A DNA stretch of 29,930 nucleotides from an uncultured Peptostreptococcaceae bacterium (GCA_905236895.1 CAJOQI010000117.1:1-29930), one strand, 5' to 3'. Shown: positions 7,422 to 15,650, counted from the first letter of the stretch. Translations and numbers: made by a program. Notes: generated by a model not told the origin, from the sequence alone.

Positions 7422-8282
7422 TCAAGAGAAAATCATACTGACTATGGCCAAGGCCATTACGATTAAGAGAATAATATTAAGCACTCCCGCACTTATGGTA
7501 AGAGCCAGGGTAACACCCATGAGTGCGCCGAGAGTTCCGAAGAAAGCCGCGCAAAGCGCGGTTTTTTGATGGTATTTTCCCATCTTCAAAATATTGAATC
7601 CACCGCTCATGGGGCCGAAATACCCAACGGATTGAACCATGGTAAGAGCGCTGATGGGAGAGAGCCCCAGAATCAAAAAGAGTGCGGTCCAAGTGGGCTT
7701 CATGGGAATGCCAAACATATTGATGAGGCCGGTGATAAAGCAAAGAACAACCGCAATAACAAGGCGAGGGCCAACCAGGGCAGTTGCGGTTCCCGTGGCT
7801 CCGGAAGTAACAATCATTTTAACTATCAAAGCGATAAAAGAGAAGATCAACGCCACCGTCATAAAGGTCTTAATCTTCTTGCCGTCGATTTTGCTTAAGA
7901 GTCTGCTTCCCAGGAAGCTCCCAAGGGCTACTGCAGCTGCGCAACAGATAAGTCCTCGCATATCCACACTTTCACCTCTGGATATAAAGGAGTAGGCGAA
8001 GATGGAGCAGGGAACCAAACAGCAGGCAACCAAAGTTCCCGGAAGCTTTTCGTCCTCCGTAAGCTTAAACCTTTTGATCATAAGAGTGTTCATGAGAAAA
8101 TCGGAGATTCCCGTTGAACCGATAAAATATATTAAAAACTCCCCGGGAGAAAGGGCGGCCAATTTGCCTCGTTCCTCCAGGAATGATTCTTTGCTTCGAA
8201 ATGCTCTGTAAAAAATATAAAAGAAATAGAAGACTCCGGAGCAGAGTATGAGGATGCTGATAATCTTCTGAACCACTGACAT
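7422..8282 (-). CDS. TSUP (TauE/SafE) family membrane permease
   Basis: A 286-residue, strongly hydrophobic protein with about eight predicted membrane segments, in two related halves, as in TauE/SafE transporters that move sulfite, organosulfonates or other small anions. Each half has a Gly/Pro-containing loop (STGISDFLMNT near 56 and FGIPMKPTWTALFL near 195). The region after residue 20 is a charged cytoplasmic stretch. An AGGA lies 8 bp before the ATG. It lies 18 bp downstream of the XRE regulator gene on the same strand, so the regulator may control it. It is convergent with the upstream GNAT; substrate unknown. Confidence 0.75.
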   Translation of the reverse strand: MSVVQKIISILILCSGVFYFFYIFYRAFRSKESFLEERGKLAALSPGEFLIYFIGSTGISDFLMNTLMIKRFKLTEDEKLPGTLVACCLVPCSIFAYSFISRGESVDMRGLICCAAAVALGSFLGSRLLSKIDGKKIKTFMTVALIFSFIALIVKMIVTSGATGTATALVGPRLVIAVVLCFITGLINMFGIPMKPTWTALFLILGLSPISALTMVQSVGYFGPMSGGFNILKMGKYHQKTALCAAFFGTLGALMGVTLALTISAGVLNIILLIVMALAIVSMIFS

Positions 8283-8300
8283 TTATATATCCTATAAAAC

Positions 8301-8705
8301 TTATTTACCCGTAAGGGCATCTATTACGTTTTCAATCAAGGTCTCAATGAAGGCTTCGCCGGTGCTCCCGCTTAAGGTGGTCATAACCGTTCTCTTGGTG
8401 TCGGAGTCAGCCTTGCGATAAAGTTCAACCAAACGTTTTTCCGTTGCGGTAACCTGCATGGAGCTTTTCTTTCCTGTGGAACCTAAAGAGGAAGATCCTT
8501 TTGCTGCATCCAAAAGGGATTTCTGGGTAACACCGGTAGCAGCGGCGATTTGCTTAAGCTGATCCTGAGTCAAATCCTTTTCCCCGCGCTCGGCTTTTCC
8601 AATATCCGACGCGGTGCAGTTTCTCACCTTTCGGGCAAGCTGCTCCTGGGTAAGACCTGCCTCCGTCCGGGCTTTTTTTATGAGATTGCCAACTTTCTTT
8701 CCCAT
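8301..8705 (-). CDS. XRE-family helix-turn-helix regulator
   Basis: A 134-residue DNA-binding protein. Residues 5-60 form an XRE/Cro-type HTH (IKKARTEAGLTQEQLARKV, then IGKAERGEKDLTQDQLKQIA). A Ser/Gly-rich linker (about 70-80) is followed by a helical C-terminal domain (about 83-134), which probably mediates dimerisation or effector binding. AAAGGAG precedes the ATG. It is the first gene of a two-gene unit with the TSUP permease, and its promoter overlaps that of the divergent hflX. Confidence 0.85.
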   Translation of the reverse strand: MGKKVGNLIKKARTEAGLTQEQLARKVRNCTASDIGKAERGEKDLTQDQLKQIAAATGVTQKSLLDAAKGSSSLGSTGKKSSMQVTATEKRLVELYRKADSDTKRTVMTTLSGSTGEAFIETLIENVIDALTGK

Positions 8706-8746
8706 GGTTTCTCCTTTATATGACTATTTAACTTATGCTCGGGGTT

Positions 8747-8773
8747 TTGAAATATTATATCATAGGTTATAAT
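8747..8773 (+). promoter_or_regulatory. hflX promoter, apparently leaderless
   Basis: TTGAAA (8747-8752), a short 15-bp spacer and TATAAT (8768-8773). Only six bases separate the -10 box from the ATG at 8780, so transcription should start at or next to the start codon. Confidence 0.5.
8754..8762 (-). promoter_or_regulatory. Extended -10 of the XRE gene
   Basis: Minus strand TGATATAAT, an extended -10. It lies between the -35-like and -10 boxes of the hflX promoter on the other strand, so the two promoters cannot both be occupied at once. Confidence 0.5.
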
Positions 8774-8779
8774 TTGATT

Positions 8780-9982
8780 ATGGAAAAATATGTTTTGTTT
8801 GCCGTATCCCAAGGGGATGAGGAGCGGGCGGAAAAGTCCTTGGCGGAGCTGGAGGCGCTCCTTGAAACCGCCGGAGGCGAGGCGGTGGGAACCATGATTC
8901 AGAACCTGCCAAAGCCTGACAATGCAACCTATATTGGGAAGGGCAAAATCGAAGAACTTAAGATAGTGATGGATTCTCTGGAGGCGGATGGAGTCATAGC
9001 GGATGACGAGCTCACTCCCGGTCAGCACAAAAATCTTGCGGATGCCCTGGACACCAAGGTGGTGGACAGGACCATGCTTATTTTGGATATCTTCGCAAGT
9101 CGTGCCACCACAAGAGAAGGCAAGATTCAGGTGGAAATGGCCCAGCTTAAATACAGGGCATCCCGCCTTACGGGAAAGGGAACGGCTCTATCCCGTTTGG
9201 GTGGCGGTATAGGAACGAGGGGCCCGGGAGAAACCAAATTGGAGTCGGACCGAAGGGTAATCCAAAAGCGAATTGCCAAGCTTTCCTCTGATATCAAAGC
9301 CATGAGAACTGTCCGTGACACCACCAGAAAGAAGCGGATGAAGAATCCGCTTCCCCTGGTTGCTATCGTGGGATATACAAATGCGGGGAAGTCCACCTTG
9401 CTTAATTATCTGACGAACTCGGATATTCTGGCGGAGGACAAACTCTTTGCTACCCTTGATCCCACAACAAGAAGATGCAAACTGCCGGGAGGGCAGGAAA
9501 TCCTTCTTTCCGACACCGTTGGCTTTATCAACAAGCTTCCTCACCAATTGGTGGATGCCTTTAGGAGCACCTTGGAAGAAGCAAAATATGCTGACATCAT
9601 CCTTCATGTGGTGGATTCTTCCGCAGAGGATGCGGAGATGCATATAGAGGTGGTGGAGAAGACCCTTAAAGACCTTGGCATATCGGATAAGCCCACCGTT
9701 CTTGCCCTGAACAAAATCGATGTGGGGGACCCGGGTTTTGTTCTGGGAAGAGGAAGAGGGGATATTCAGGTTGAAATAAGCGCCAAGGAAGGGAAAGGGA
9801 TGGATGAACTCTTCAAAGGGGTGGAAAAACTTCTGAAGGAAAGCAGAGAATATGTGGAAGAAACCATTCCCTATAGCGATGCTGCCAGAATGGCCTTCAT
9901 CAGAAAATACGGACAGATCGTCAGTGAAAAGTATACGGAAGATGGAATTGAAATAAGGGCCTATGTGTCCAAGAAAGGATAG
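8780..9982 (+). CDS. hflX: GTPase HflX
   Basis: A 400-residue ribosome-associated GTPase that splits stalled or hibernating 70S ribosomes under stress. The HflX N-terminal domain holds NATYIGKGK and the glycine-rich RLGGGIGTRGPGETKLE. The G domain follows with GYTNAGKSTLLN (G1), LDPTTR (G2), DTVGFI (G3) and NKID (G4). I choose the ATG at 8780, since family members begin close to this point and an upstream in-frame ATG (8735) lies before the promoter. No Shine-Dalgarno sequence precedes it, consistent with a leaderless message. It is followed 7 bp later by an alanine-racemase-like gene. Confidence 0.93.
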   Translation: MEKYVLFAVSQGDEERAEKSLAELEALLETAGGEAVGTMIQNLPKPDNATYIGKGKIEELKIVMDSLEADGVIADDELTPGQHKNLADALDTKVVDRTMLILDIFASRATTREGKIQVEMAQLKYRASRLTGKGTALSRLGGGIGTRGPGETKLESDRRVIQKRIAKLSSDIKAMRTVRDTTRKKRMKNPLPLVAIVGYTNAGKSTLLNYLTNSDILAEDKLFATLDPTTRRCKLPGGQEILLSDTVGFINKLPHQLVDAFRSTLEEAKYADIILHVVDSSAEDAEMHIEVVEKTLKDLGISDKPTVLALNKIDVGDPGFVLGRGRGDIQVEISAKEGKGMDELFKGVEKLLKESREYVEETIPYSDAARMAFIRKYGQIVSEKYTEDGIEIRAYVSKKG

Positions 9983-9989
9983 ATGAATT

Positions 9990-11075
9990 ATGGGAAAGAT
10001 ATATCCGCAGCTTGTGGTAAGGCCTAATAACATGAAAAGCAATATGGAAAAGATCATAGCCATAGCCCGTGAAGGGGGTATGGAGGTAACGGGAGTAGGT
10101 AAAGGCTTTCGTTGTATTCCTGAGTGTTGCCGTGCCATGGTTGATGCAGGCTGTATCAACATAGGCGGAGCCAGAGTTGGTGATCTTAAAAAACTGAAGG
10201 AAAGATACCCCGAAATAGAAACTCTCCTTACCAGAATCCCCATGATTTCCGAAGCGGATGAGGTCGTGGCTTGGGCGGATATTTCTTTGGTTTCCGAAGA
10301 AGAGACTTTGGAGGCTCTTAACAAAGCAGCCCTAAACCAAGGTAAGACTCATAAAGTCATTCTTATGAAGGACATAGGCGACAGAAGAGAGGGCTTCTTC
10401 CAAAAAGAAAAGATGGTGGAAACAGGGGTTAAAGTAGAGAGTGAAATGAAAGGCCTTCGCCTTCACGGGGTTGGAACCAATTTTGGCTGCTACGGTTCCG
10501 TCTGTCCCACTTGGGATAAGCTTACCGAATTAGTGGAATGCGCAGAGGCTATAGAGGAGAGAATCGGAAGAAAACTGGACATCATTTCCAGCGGCGGAAC
10601 CCAAACCCTTACTCTGGTTCCAACAAAGGAAATCCCCGATAGAGTTAACAATATTAGAGTGGGAATTGCATCCATAACAAAGGCAGCATATACCTGGCAT
10701 GATGACATAGAGGGAAGGCTTGATACATTTAGGCTTAGAGCGGAAATCGTGGAGTTAAAGGATAAACCCACCATGCCCTACGGAAAACTGGGAGCCGCAG
10801 CCTTAAACGAAACAAGAAAATACGAAGACCTGGGGATTAGAAAAAGAGCCATTGTTGCCATCGGTCGCCAAGACATTGGCGAGGACAAGGATTCAATAAT
10901 TCCCGTGGATGAGAATATAAGAATCTGGGGATCCAGCTCCGACCATACTATTCTGGATTTGGAAAACTGCGACAAAGAATATAAATTGGGTGACTATGTG
11001 GAGTTTAATATCAACTACGTGGCCTGCATGCACCTAACCATGTCTGCAGATGTAAACATCCTAATAGAAGAATAG
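9990..11075 (+). CDS. Ornithine/alanine-racemase-like PLP enzyme
   Basis: A 361-residue fold-type III PLP protein. The PLP-binding lysine is Lys38 in EVTGVGKGF, the form seen in ornithine-racemase-like proteins rather than the VVKADAYG of housekeeping alanine racemase. Other matching blocks are INIGGARVGDLKKL, GTNFGCYG and DIISSGGTQTL. Members interconvert L- and D-amino acids, for example L- and D-ornithine in clostridial ornithine fermentation. It lies directly after hflX, and its stop codon lies at the foot of a terminator stem. No other ornithine-pathway gene is nearby, so the substrate is open; D-ornithine would be relevant to the cell-wall idea developed for 22770-28336. Confidence 0.78.
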   Translation: MGKIYPQLVVRPNNMKSNMEKIIAIAREGGMEVTGVGKGFRCIPECCRAMVDAGCINIGGARVGDLKKLKERYPEIETLLTRIPMISEADEVVAWADISLVSEEETLEALNKAALNQGKTHKVILMKDIGDRREGFFQKEKMVETGVKVESEMKGLRLHGVGTNFGCYGSVCPTWDKLTELVECAEAIEERIGRKLDIISSGGTQTLTLVPTKEIPDRVNNIRVGIASITKAAYTWHDDIEGRLDTFRLRAEIVELKDKPTMPYGKLGAAALNETRKYEDLGIRKRAIVAIGRQDIGEDKDSIIPVDENIRIWGSSSDHTILDLENCDKEYKLGDYVEFNINYVACMHLTMSADVNILIEE

Positions 11076-11099
11076 CCGCTGTATCCACAGCGGCTTTTT
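11074..11099 (+). terminator. Terminator of the hflX-racemase unit
   Basis: AGCCGCTGT (11074-11082), a 4-base loop, then ACAGCGGCT (11087-11095) and TTTTT. The stem overlaps the racemase stop codon, and the next gene's stop codon on the other strand begins two bases further on. Confidence 0.85.
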
Positions 11100-11100
11100 G

Positions 11101-11760
11101 CTATCTCAGTTTCGCGGATTCTATGCCCTCCAGAGCTTCCAGCTTTGCCAGAATCTCGTTGGGGGCGATAGCCTTTGTTGCGATAACTCCTGTCTTAAGA
11201 TACCAATAACCATCTTCCTCCGCCTTGGAAATAATATTGTCGGACTGTCCGTAACCCATCTGATGGAAGAGGGTGGACACATCTTTGATTGAACCTTTGT
11301 CGTTCATTAAGATGAGAAGGTCCATGGTGGTTCTGGTAGATGAATAATTGAAATAGCGATAAACCAAAAGCTGAACGGCGATAATCAGAATGCCAACGAA
11401 GAAACCCAGGAGATAGAAGCCTGCACCGAAGCAAAGACCGAGGGCAGAGGTTGCCCAAATGCCTGCGGCAGTGGTGAGTCCAAGGATAAGATCGTGGCGA
11501 ACAAAGATTATTCCCGCACCAAGAAAACCGACTCCGGATACAACCTGAGCGGCAACTCTGGCAGGATCCGCAGCGCCGGAAAATGCGTACTGAGAAACAA
11601 TCATCAAAAGAGCGGAGGCGATAGCAACAATGGTGTGGGTTCGGATTCCCGCATCCTTTGATCTGGTATGTCTCTCATAGCCTATAAGAGCGCCCATAAT
11701 TGCGGCGCAAAGTATTCTAATAAACCATTCAAGTTCAATGTTTAGTACATGTTCTAACAT
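11101..11760 (-). CDS. MgtC/SapB family membrane protein
   Basis: A 219-residue protein of the MgtC family. The N-terminal ~145 residues hold about four membrane segments with the family motifs GALIGYERHTRSKDAGIRTH and VSGVGFLGAGIIF, and the C-terminus (about 150-219) is a soluble ACT-like domain. MgtC proteins are tied to growth in low magnesium or acidic conditions and modulate ATP synthase in some pathogens; the role in this organism is not evident. An AGGA lies about 9 bp upstream of the ATG. It follows a GNAT gene on the same strand by 35 bp. Confidence 0.9.
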   Translation of the reverse strand: MLEHVLNIELEWFIRILCAAIMGALIGYERHTRSKDAGIRTHTIVAIASALLMIVSQYAFSGAADPARVAAQVVSGVGFLGAGIIFVRHDLILGLTTAAGIWATSALGLCFGAGFYLLGFFVGILIIAVQLLVYRYFNYSSTRTTMDLLILMNDKGSIKDVSTLFHQMGYGQSDNIISKAEEDGYWYLKTGVIATKAIAPNEILAKLEALEGIESAKLR

Positions 11761-11795
11761 AGCGATTATTCCTATTCGAAGTTTAATTCAAGTGT

Positions 11796-12314
11796 TTATT
11801 CCAGTTCCAAGGCTTGAAGTGAAACCTTGATTGTATTGTCTCTCACATACTGAACCCCAACTTCTTTGAAACCCATGGCTTCGTGGAAGAGAAGGCTGAC
11901 GTTATTATATACAGGTTCAGTATCGATTTCTGCGGTGATTGTCTTTACCCCGGTTTCCTTGGCGTATTGGATCAGCTGATTGTAGAGGGCACGACCAAGA
12001 CCGATCCCTCTTGCAAAGTCGTCGATTACGATACGATCGATATAGAGAAATTGATCGTATTTCTGTGCAAAATAGCGATAGTTCTCACTACCGTAATCCT
12101 TGCCCTCTCTGAGAACAATCATATAGGCAGCAATCTTTCCGTCGACTTCCGCTACCTGGAAAAGCTCGGTGGTATCAACAAAATAGAGAAGCTTGTCCAT
12201 GTCCATGGGGGAGAGAACCTCCACATTAATCTCGTTAAGCTCAAGAACATAATCGTAATCTTTGGGCTGGATGTCTCTGATACAAAATCTTTCGTTTATT
12301 ATATGAACCTCCAA
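11796..12314 (-). CDS. GNAT-family N-acetyltransferase with non-AUG start
   Basis: A GNAT of about 168-172 residues: FLYIDRIVIDDFARGIGLGR is the acetyl-CoA loop, followed by VKTITAEIDTEPVYNNVSLLFHEAMGF. No ATG start is available. The coordinates given use TTG at 12314, but that codon is itself part of TTGGAGG, a strong ribosome site. A start 5-8 bp beyond that site would be the ATA at 12302 or 12299, and INERFCIRD is where GNATs normally begin. Upstream in-frame codons offer no better option. I therefore suspect AUA initiation or a lost AUG. Substrate unknown. Confidence 0.8.
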   Translation of the reverse strand: MEVHIINERFCIRDIQPKDYDYVLELNEINVEVLSPMDMDKLLYFVDTTELFQVAEVDGKIAAYMIVLREGKDYGSENYRYFAQKYDQFLYIDRIVIDDFARGIGLGRALYNQLIQYAKETGVKTITAEIDTEPVYNNVSLLFHEAMGFKEVGVQYVRDNTIKVSLQALELE

Positions 12315-12341
12315 TATATACAGAATATATAGCGATTAAAT

Positions 12342-12368
12342 CCGAGATGTGAGAACCTCGGGTTTTCT
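12342..12368. terminator. Possible terminator between HD-GYP and GNAT genes
   Basis: CCGAG (12342-12346) and CTCGG (12357-12361) form a short stem with a 10-base loop in the gap after the HD-GYP stop. The T tract is on the plus side; on the minus side only ATTT follows, so function is uncertain. Confidence 0.3.
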
Positions 12369-12393
12369 TTCGCGGTTTATTTGTGGGAAATGT

Positions 12394-14292
12394 CTACAAT
12401 TCCTTCAGAGTATTATAGGCCTCCCGATAGTTCATATTCCTAAGGTGGGTTAAACCCGCATTAAATTCGTTTCGAACCGATGGATCCTCAAAGAGGTCTA
12501 CCACATAGGGAGCGTATCGAGTGCCTCGGGTTTCTCTGAGCTCCTCAACAAATTCATCAAGGGTGGCACCTCTCTTATAGCTTCTTCCGATAGAATCCGT
12601 GGCGGCATCGAGACAGTCGGCCACTTCCACTATGGCTACCACCGTTGGATGCTCCGCTTTGGAATTCTTGAAGGACTTGGGATAGCCGCTGGAATCGTCG
12701 AACCAACGCTGGTGGCCGTTTGCCACTTCCACATAGTCCTTGGTGCTGTCGTAGAGAGACAGCATGGAAGCTCCCACGGCAGGGTGGGCCCTGACGATTT
12801 CAAACTCCGGCTTGATGAGGGAACGTCCGTAGGTGAGGATGGTCTCAGCTATATAGAGTTTACCAACATCATGGAGCAAAGCGGATTCGTAGACGAAGTC
12901 CAGGATATCCTTTCTCCTAACCACTACGTCGTCGGCATCAACCGCATCCGCAACCCCAATAAAGAGCTCAGGCTGCTTTTCTATTAGGTGGTGGGTTATG
13001 CGCCATGAAATATCCGCTACGTTTAATGAATGAACATATGTAGGGGGATGCATGGCTGCCATCAGCTTAAGACACATATCCCTAAAGCTTATTCCTCCCG
13101 GAACTTCCACATAGTGCTGAAGTATTTCCGTCAGGAATGTAATCATAAATGTGAATACGCCGGTTTTGGGCATATGATAGGCATATCTTGCCAGGACTTC
13201 GTAAATCTTCCTCAGAACGTCTTCGTCCTGGGCGGACATCTTTTGTCCTTCCAGGGAGAGGATATATTCCAGAGGAACGATAAAATTGATAAACATACTT
13301 CTGGCGGTGAAGTCATCCGAGTCACGGGATTTCATTATTCCAACAAGGGTCTTTCGATATGCTTCAGGTGACAGCTCGCCCACCAGATAACGATTTCTTG
13401 CCAGATAGAATTGCTGCTCCGATTCCGGACAACCTTCCTCCAGTTCAGGATGCTCATTCAAGAACTCTATAAGCTTCTTGGTATATCCAAGGATTTCTTC
13501 CAGCTCATCTCGGGTAAATCCATGACTGTTATTATGCTCCGTAAAATCGGAAATATATTGAAGGGTGCGGAAGATATGAACGTCCCATCTATAATTGGGC
13601 ATCATCTCTCTATAGAAGGGGTCCTCCGCAATGGCAAGAGCCTGCTTCATGAGACGCAGGTCTTCTTTATTGTGTTTTGCTCTGTCTTTTTTGTCGTCCC
13701 ACTCGAAGAGGGAGCGGATATATCTGGAATTGATAAGAACCAATTCTCTGCACTCGTCGTCGGGTAGAGAAGCGAATTTCTCAGGCTCCAGATAATCGAG
13801 TATCTTAAGAGCCGCTTTGATGCCCTCGTCTCTGTATTTATAGCAAACATCAAGATAAGGGTAGAGGCGTATGGTTAGGTTTACCATGGTATAGGTTGAA
13901 ATAACCATATTATCCAGGGCGAGAATGAGGGATCTGAGGTCACCGCTCTTCTCCGCCGCCTTAAGAATTGTCTTGGCCTGCAGATAAATAAGGTGAAGGT
14001 CGAAATTCTCCATATTGGTTGGATCCACCAAAAGAGAAGAAAACTCTCGCATTATGGCAACCTCTTCTTCCGTTGGTATTCTGTCTTTCTCTACCATGGG
14101 GAAGAAATACTCATTGAGAATCTGGTTGTTTTCTCGAGAAAGCTCTCCGATTTTTTGGAAGGAGGATTGGAGATGCAAGCGATATTCTTCCGAATTGTTA
14201 ATCCCCGTAACAAGGGGGGAAGAAAGCTCCAGAATCTCCTTGGTCCTTTCGATGTATTCTTTTAATTTTTCCAAGCAAATATGACTGTCCAT
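12394..14292 (-). CDS. HD-GYP-like phosphodiesterase with long helical N-terminus
   Basis: A 632-residue protein. The first ~415 residues are mostly helical, with no domain I can name and no signal peptide or membrane segment. The C-terminal ~215 residues form an HD-GYP-type domain: YVHSLNVADIS, ALLHDVGKLYIAE and IVRAHPAVGASML, as in enzymes that degrade cyclic di-GMP. The usual HHExxDGxGYP is altered to GHQRWFDDSSGYP, losing one His and the Glu and gaining two residues, so activity could differ. I start at the ATG at 14292; a possible start 18 bp upstream overlaps the -10 box. No Shine-Dalgarno site is visible. Confidence 0.8.
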   Translation of the reverse strand: MDSHICLEKLKEYIERTKEILELSSPLVTGINNSEEYRLHLQSSFQKIGELSRENNQILNEYFFPMVEKDRIPTEEEVAIMREFSSLLVDPTNMENFDLHLIYLQAKTILKAAEKSGDLRSLILALDNMVISTYTMVNLTIRLYPYLDVCYKYRDEGIKAALKILDYLEPEKFASLPDDECRELVLINSRYIRSLFEWDDKKDRAKHNKEDLRLMKQALAIAEDPFYREMMPNYRWDVHIFRTLQYISDFTEHNNSHGFTRDELEEILGYTKKLIEFLNEHPELEEGCPESEQQFYLARNRYLVGELSPEAYRKTLVGIMKSRDSDDFTARSMFINFIVPLEYILSLEGQKMSAQDEDVLRKIYEVLARYAYHMPKTGVFTFMITFLTEILQHYVEVPGGISFRDMCLKLMAAMHPPTYVHSLNVADISWRITHHLIEKQPELFIGVADAVDADDVVVRRKDILDFVYESALLHDVGKLYIAETILTYGRSLIKPEFEIVRAHPAVGASMLSLYDSTKDYVEVANGHQRWFDDSSGYPKSFKNSKAEHPTVVAIVEVADCLDAATDSIGRSYKRGATLDEFVEELRETRGTRYAPYVVDLFEDPSVRNEFNAGLTHLRNMNYREAYNTLKEL

Positions 14293-14298
14293 GGAATT

Positions 14299-14307
14299 AT
14301 TATACCA
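14299..14307 (-). promoter_or_regulatory. Extended -10 of the HD-GYP gene
   Basis: Minus strand TGGTATAAT, followed by only AATTCC before the ATG at 14292. Transcription would begin at or near the start codon, as for hflX. Confidence 0.5.
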
Positions 14308-14337
14308 CACTATAAATATATATATTCCTATTCATGA

Positions 14338-14343
14338 TATAAT
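14338..14343 (+). promoter_or_regulatory. -10 box of the aldo/keto reductase gene
   Basis: TATAAT, 38 bp before the ATG at 14382. No clear -35 box is visible in the AT-rich sequence upstream. Confidence 0.4.
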
Positions 14344-14381
14344 ACACCAAAGGTAGGAAAAAATCATTAGAAAGTTGGGAA

Positions 14382-15563
14382 ATGAAGTATAGAGAAGATA
14401 AATACGGCAATTTAATATCAATTCTTGGCTATGGATGTATGAGATTCAGTCGCTCAGGGACCGGAATCGACATTGCCAAGGCGGAGAAGGAAATAATGAG
14501 GGCCTTTGAAGAGGGGGTCAATTATTACGATACGGCATATATCTATCCGGGAAGCGAGGTCTGCCTTGGGGAGATTTTGGAGAGGAATGGAATCCGCCAA
14601 AAGATAAAAATCGCAACCAAACTGCCTCAGTATTTGATTAAAAGCCGTGGCGCCATAGATAGATATTTTTCCGAGCAATTGAAGAGGCTGAAGACGGATC
14701 ATATCGATTATTATCTGATGCATATGCTGACGGATATGGAGGCGTGGAACAAGCTTTGTTCCCTTGGAATCAAAGAGTGGATAGAGGAGAAGAAGGCTTC
14801 CGGAGAAATAGGACAGATTGGCTTTTCATTCCACGGCAACACTGAGATTTTCTTGGAAATCCTGGAGGCCTATGATTGGGACTTCTGCCAGATTCAATAT
14901 AATTATGTGGACGAGGTAAGTCAGGCCGGTCGTCGTGGCCTAATGGCAGCTGCGGAAAAGGGAATTCCCGTGATAATTATGGAGCCCTTGAGAGGAGGCA
15001 AGCTGGTTGATCTTTTGCCGGCTCTGGCTAAGGGAAAAATCGCCGCTCATCCAAGGAAGATGACGGCTGCGGAACTGGCCTTCCGTTGGCTTTGGGATCA
15101 AAAAGAAGTGACCTGCGTTCTATCGGGAATGAATAGCTTGGACATGGTGGAGGAGAATTGCAGAATTGCCGATACCGCGCCGGTTGGGGATTTAACTTCG
15201 GAAGACCGGGCTTTGATTGAAGATATTAAAGGCATAATCGAGTCCGTAACCAAGGTGCCTTGTACCGGCTGCGGATATTGTATGCCATGTCCCAAGGGCG
15301 TGGATATCCCCGGAACCTTCCGCTGCTATAACGAAATGTTTTCCGAAAGCAAAGGGGACGGACGCAGGGAGTTCTTCCAGGTCATTGGCCTTAGAAAGAA
15401 TACCTCCCTTCCATCTCAATGCGTGGCCTGCGGCAAATGTGAAAGTCATTGCCCCCAGCATATCTCCATTATTGAGGAACTGAAGGCTGCGGACAAAGCC
15501 TTGAGGCCCCTGCACTATAGAATCGCAACGGAAATTGCCCGCAGATGGGTTGTTGATAAATAG
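14382..15563 (+). CDS. Aldo/keto reductase with two 4Fe-4S clusters
   Basis: A 393-residue redox enzyme. Residues 1-285 form an AKR TIM barrel with the tetrad region visible as Asp50 and Tyr53 (YYDTAYIY), Lys80 (IATKLP) and His114 (YLMHML). The C-terminus adds two ferredoxin-like clusters: Cys294, 297, 300 and 303 (CTGCGYCMPC), then Cys347, 350, 353 and 357 (CVACGKCESHC). This combination is common in anaerobic Firmicutes, where the barrel is probably linked to an iron-sulfur electron relay; physiological substrates are mostly unknown. It is monocistronic and divergent from the HD-GYP gene. Confidence 0.92.
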   Translation: MKYREDKYGNLISILGYGCMRFSRSGTGIDIAKAEKEIMRAFEEGVNYYDTAYIYPGSEVCLGEILERNGIRQKIKIATKLPQYLIKSRGAIDRYFSEQLKRLKTDHIDYYLMHMLTDMEAWNKLCSLGIKEWIEEKKASGEIGQIGFSFHGNTEIFLEILEAYDWDFCQIQYNYVDEVSQAGRRGLMAAAEKGIPVIIMEPLRGGKLVDLLPALAKGKIAAHPRKMTAAELAFRWLWDQKEVTCVLSGMNSLDMVEENCRIADTAPVGDLTSEDRALIEDIKGIIESVTKVPCTGCGYCMPCPKGVDIPGTFRCYNEMFSESKGDGRREFFQVIGLRKNTSLPSQCVACGKCESHCPQHISIIEELKAADKALRPLHYRIATEIARRWVVDK

Positions 15564-15600
15564 CCCTGTAAAGGCTGTGGCGAGAAACCCATGGAGGGTG

Positions 15601-15606
15601 TATAAT
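15601..15606 (+). promoter_or_regulatory. -10 box of the peptidoglycan-binding-repeat gene
   Basis: TATAAT 45 bp before the ATG at 15651. The -35 region is weak (TGGCGA at 17-bp spacing). Confidence 0.4.
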
Positions 15607-15650
15607 ATATAAAGTTAGGCAGGTTATCACGTATTTTAGAGAGGTGAACT

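Noticed and set aside
8301-8705. Antitoxin of a toxin-antitoxin pair
   Set aside because: The XRE protein has a partner that is a multi-pass TSUP permease, not a toxin, and no small toxin frame adjoins it.
9188-10324. 378-residue minus-strand frame opposite hflX and the racemase
   Set aside because: It is antisense to two clearly conserved genes and has no recognisable domain; a shadow frame.
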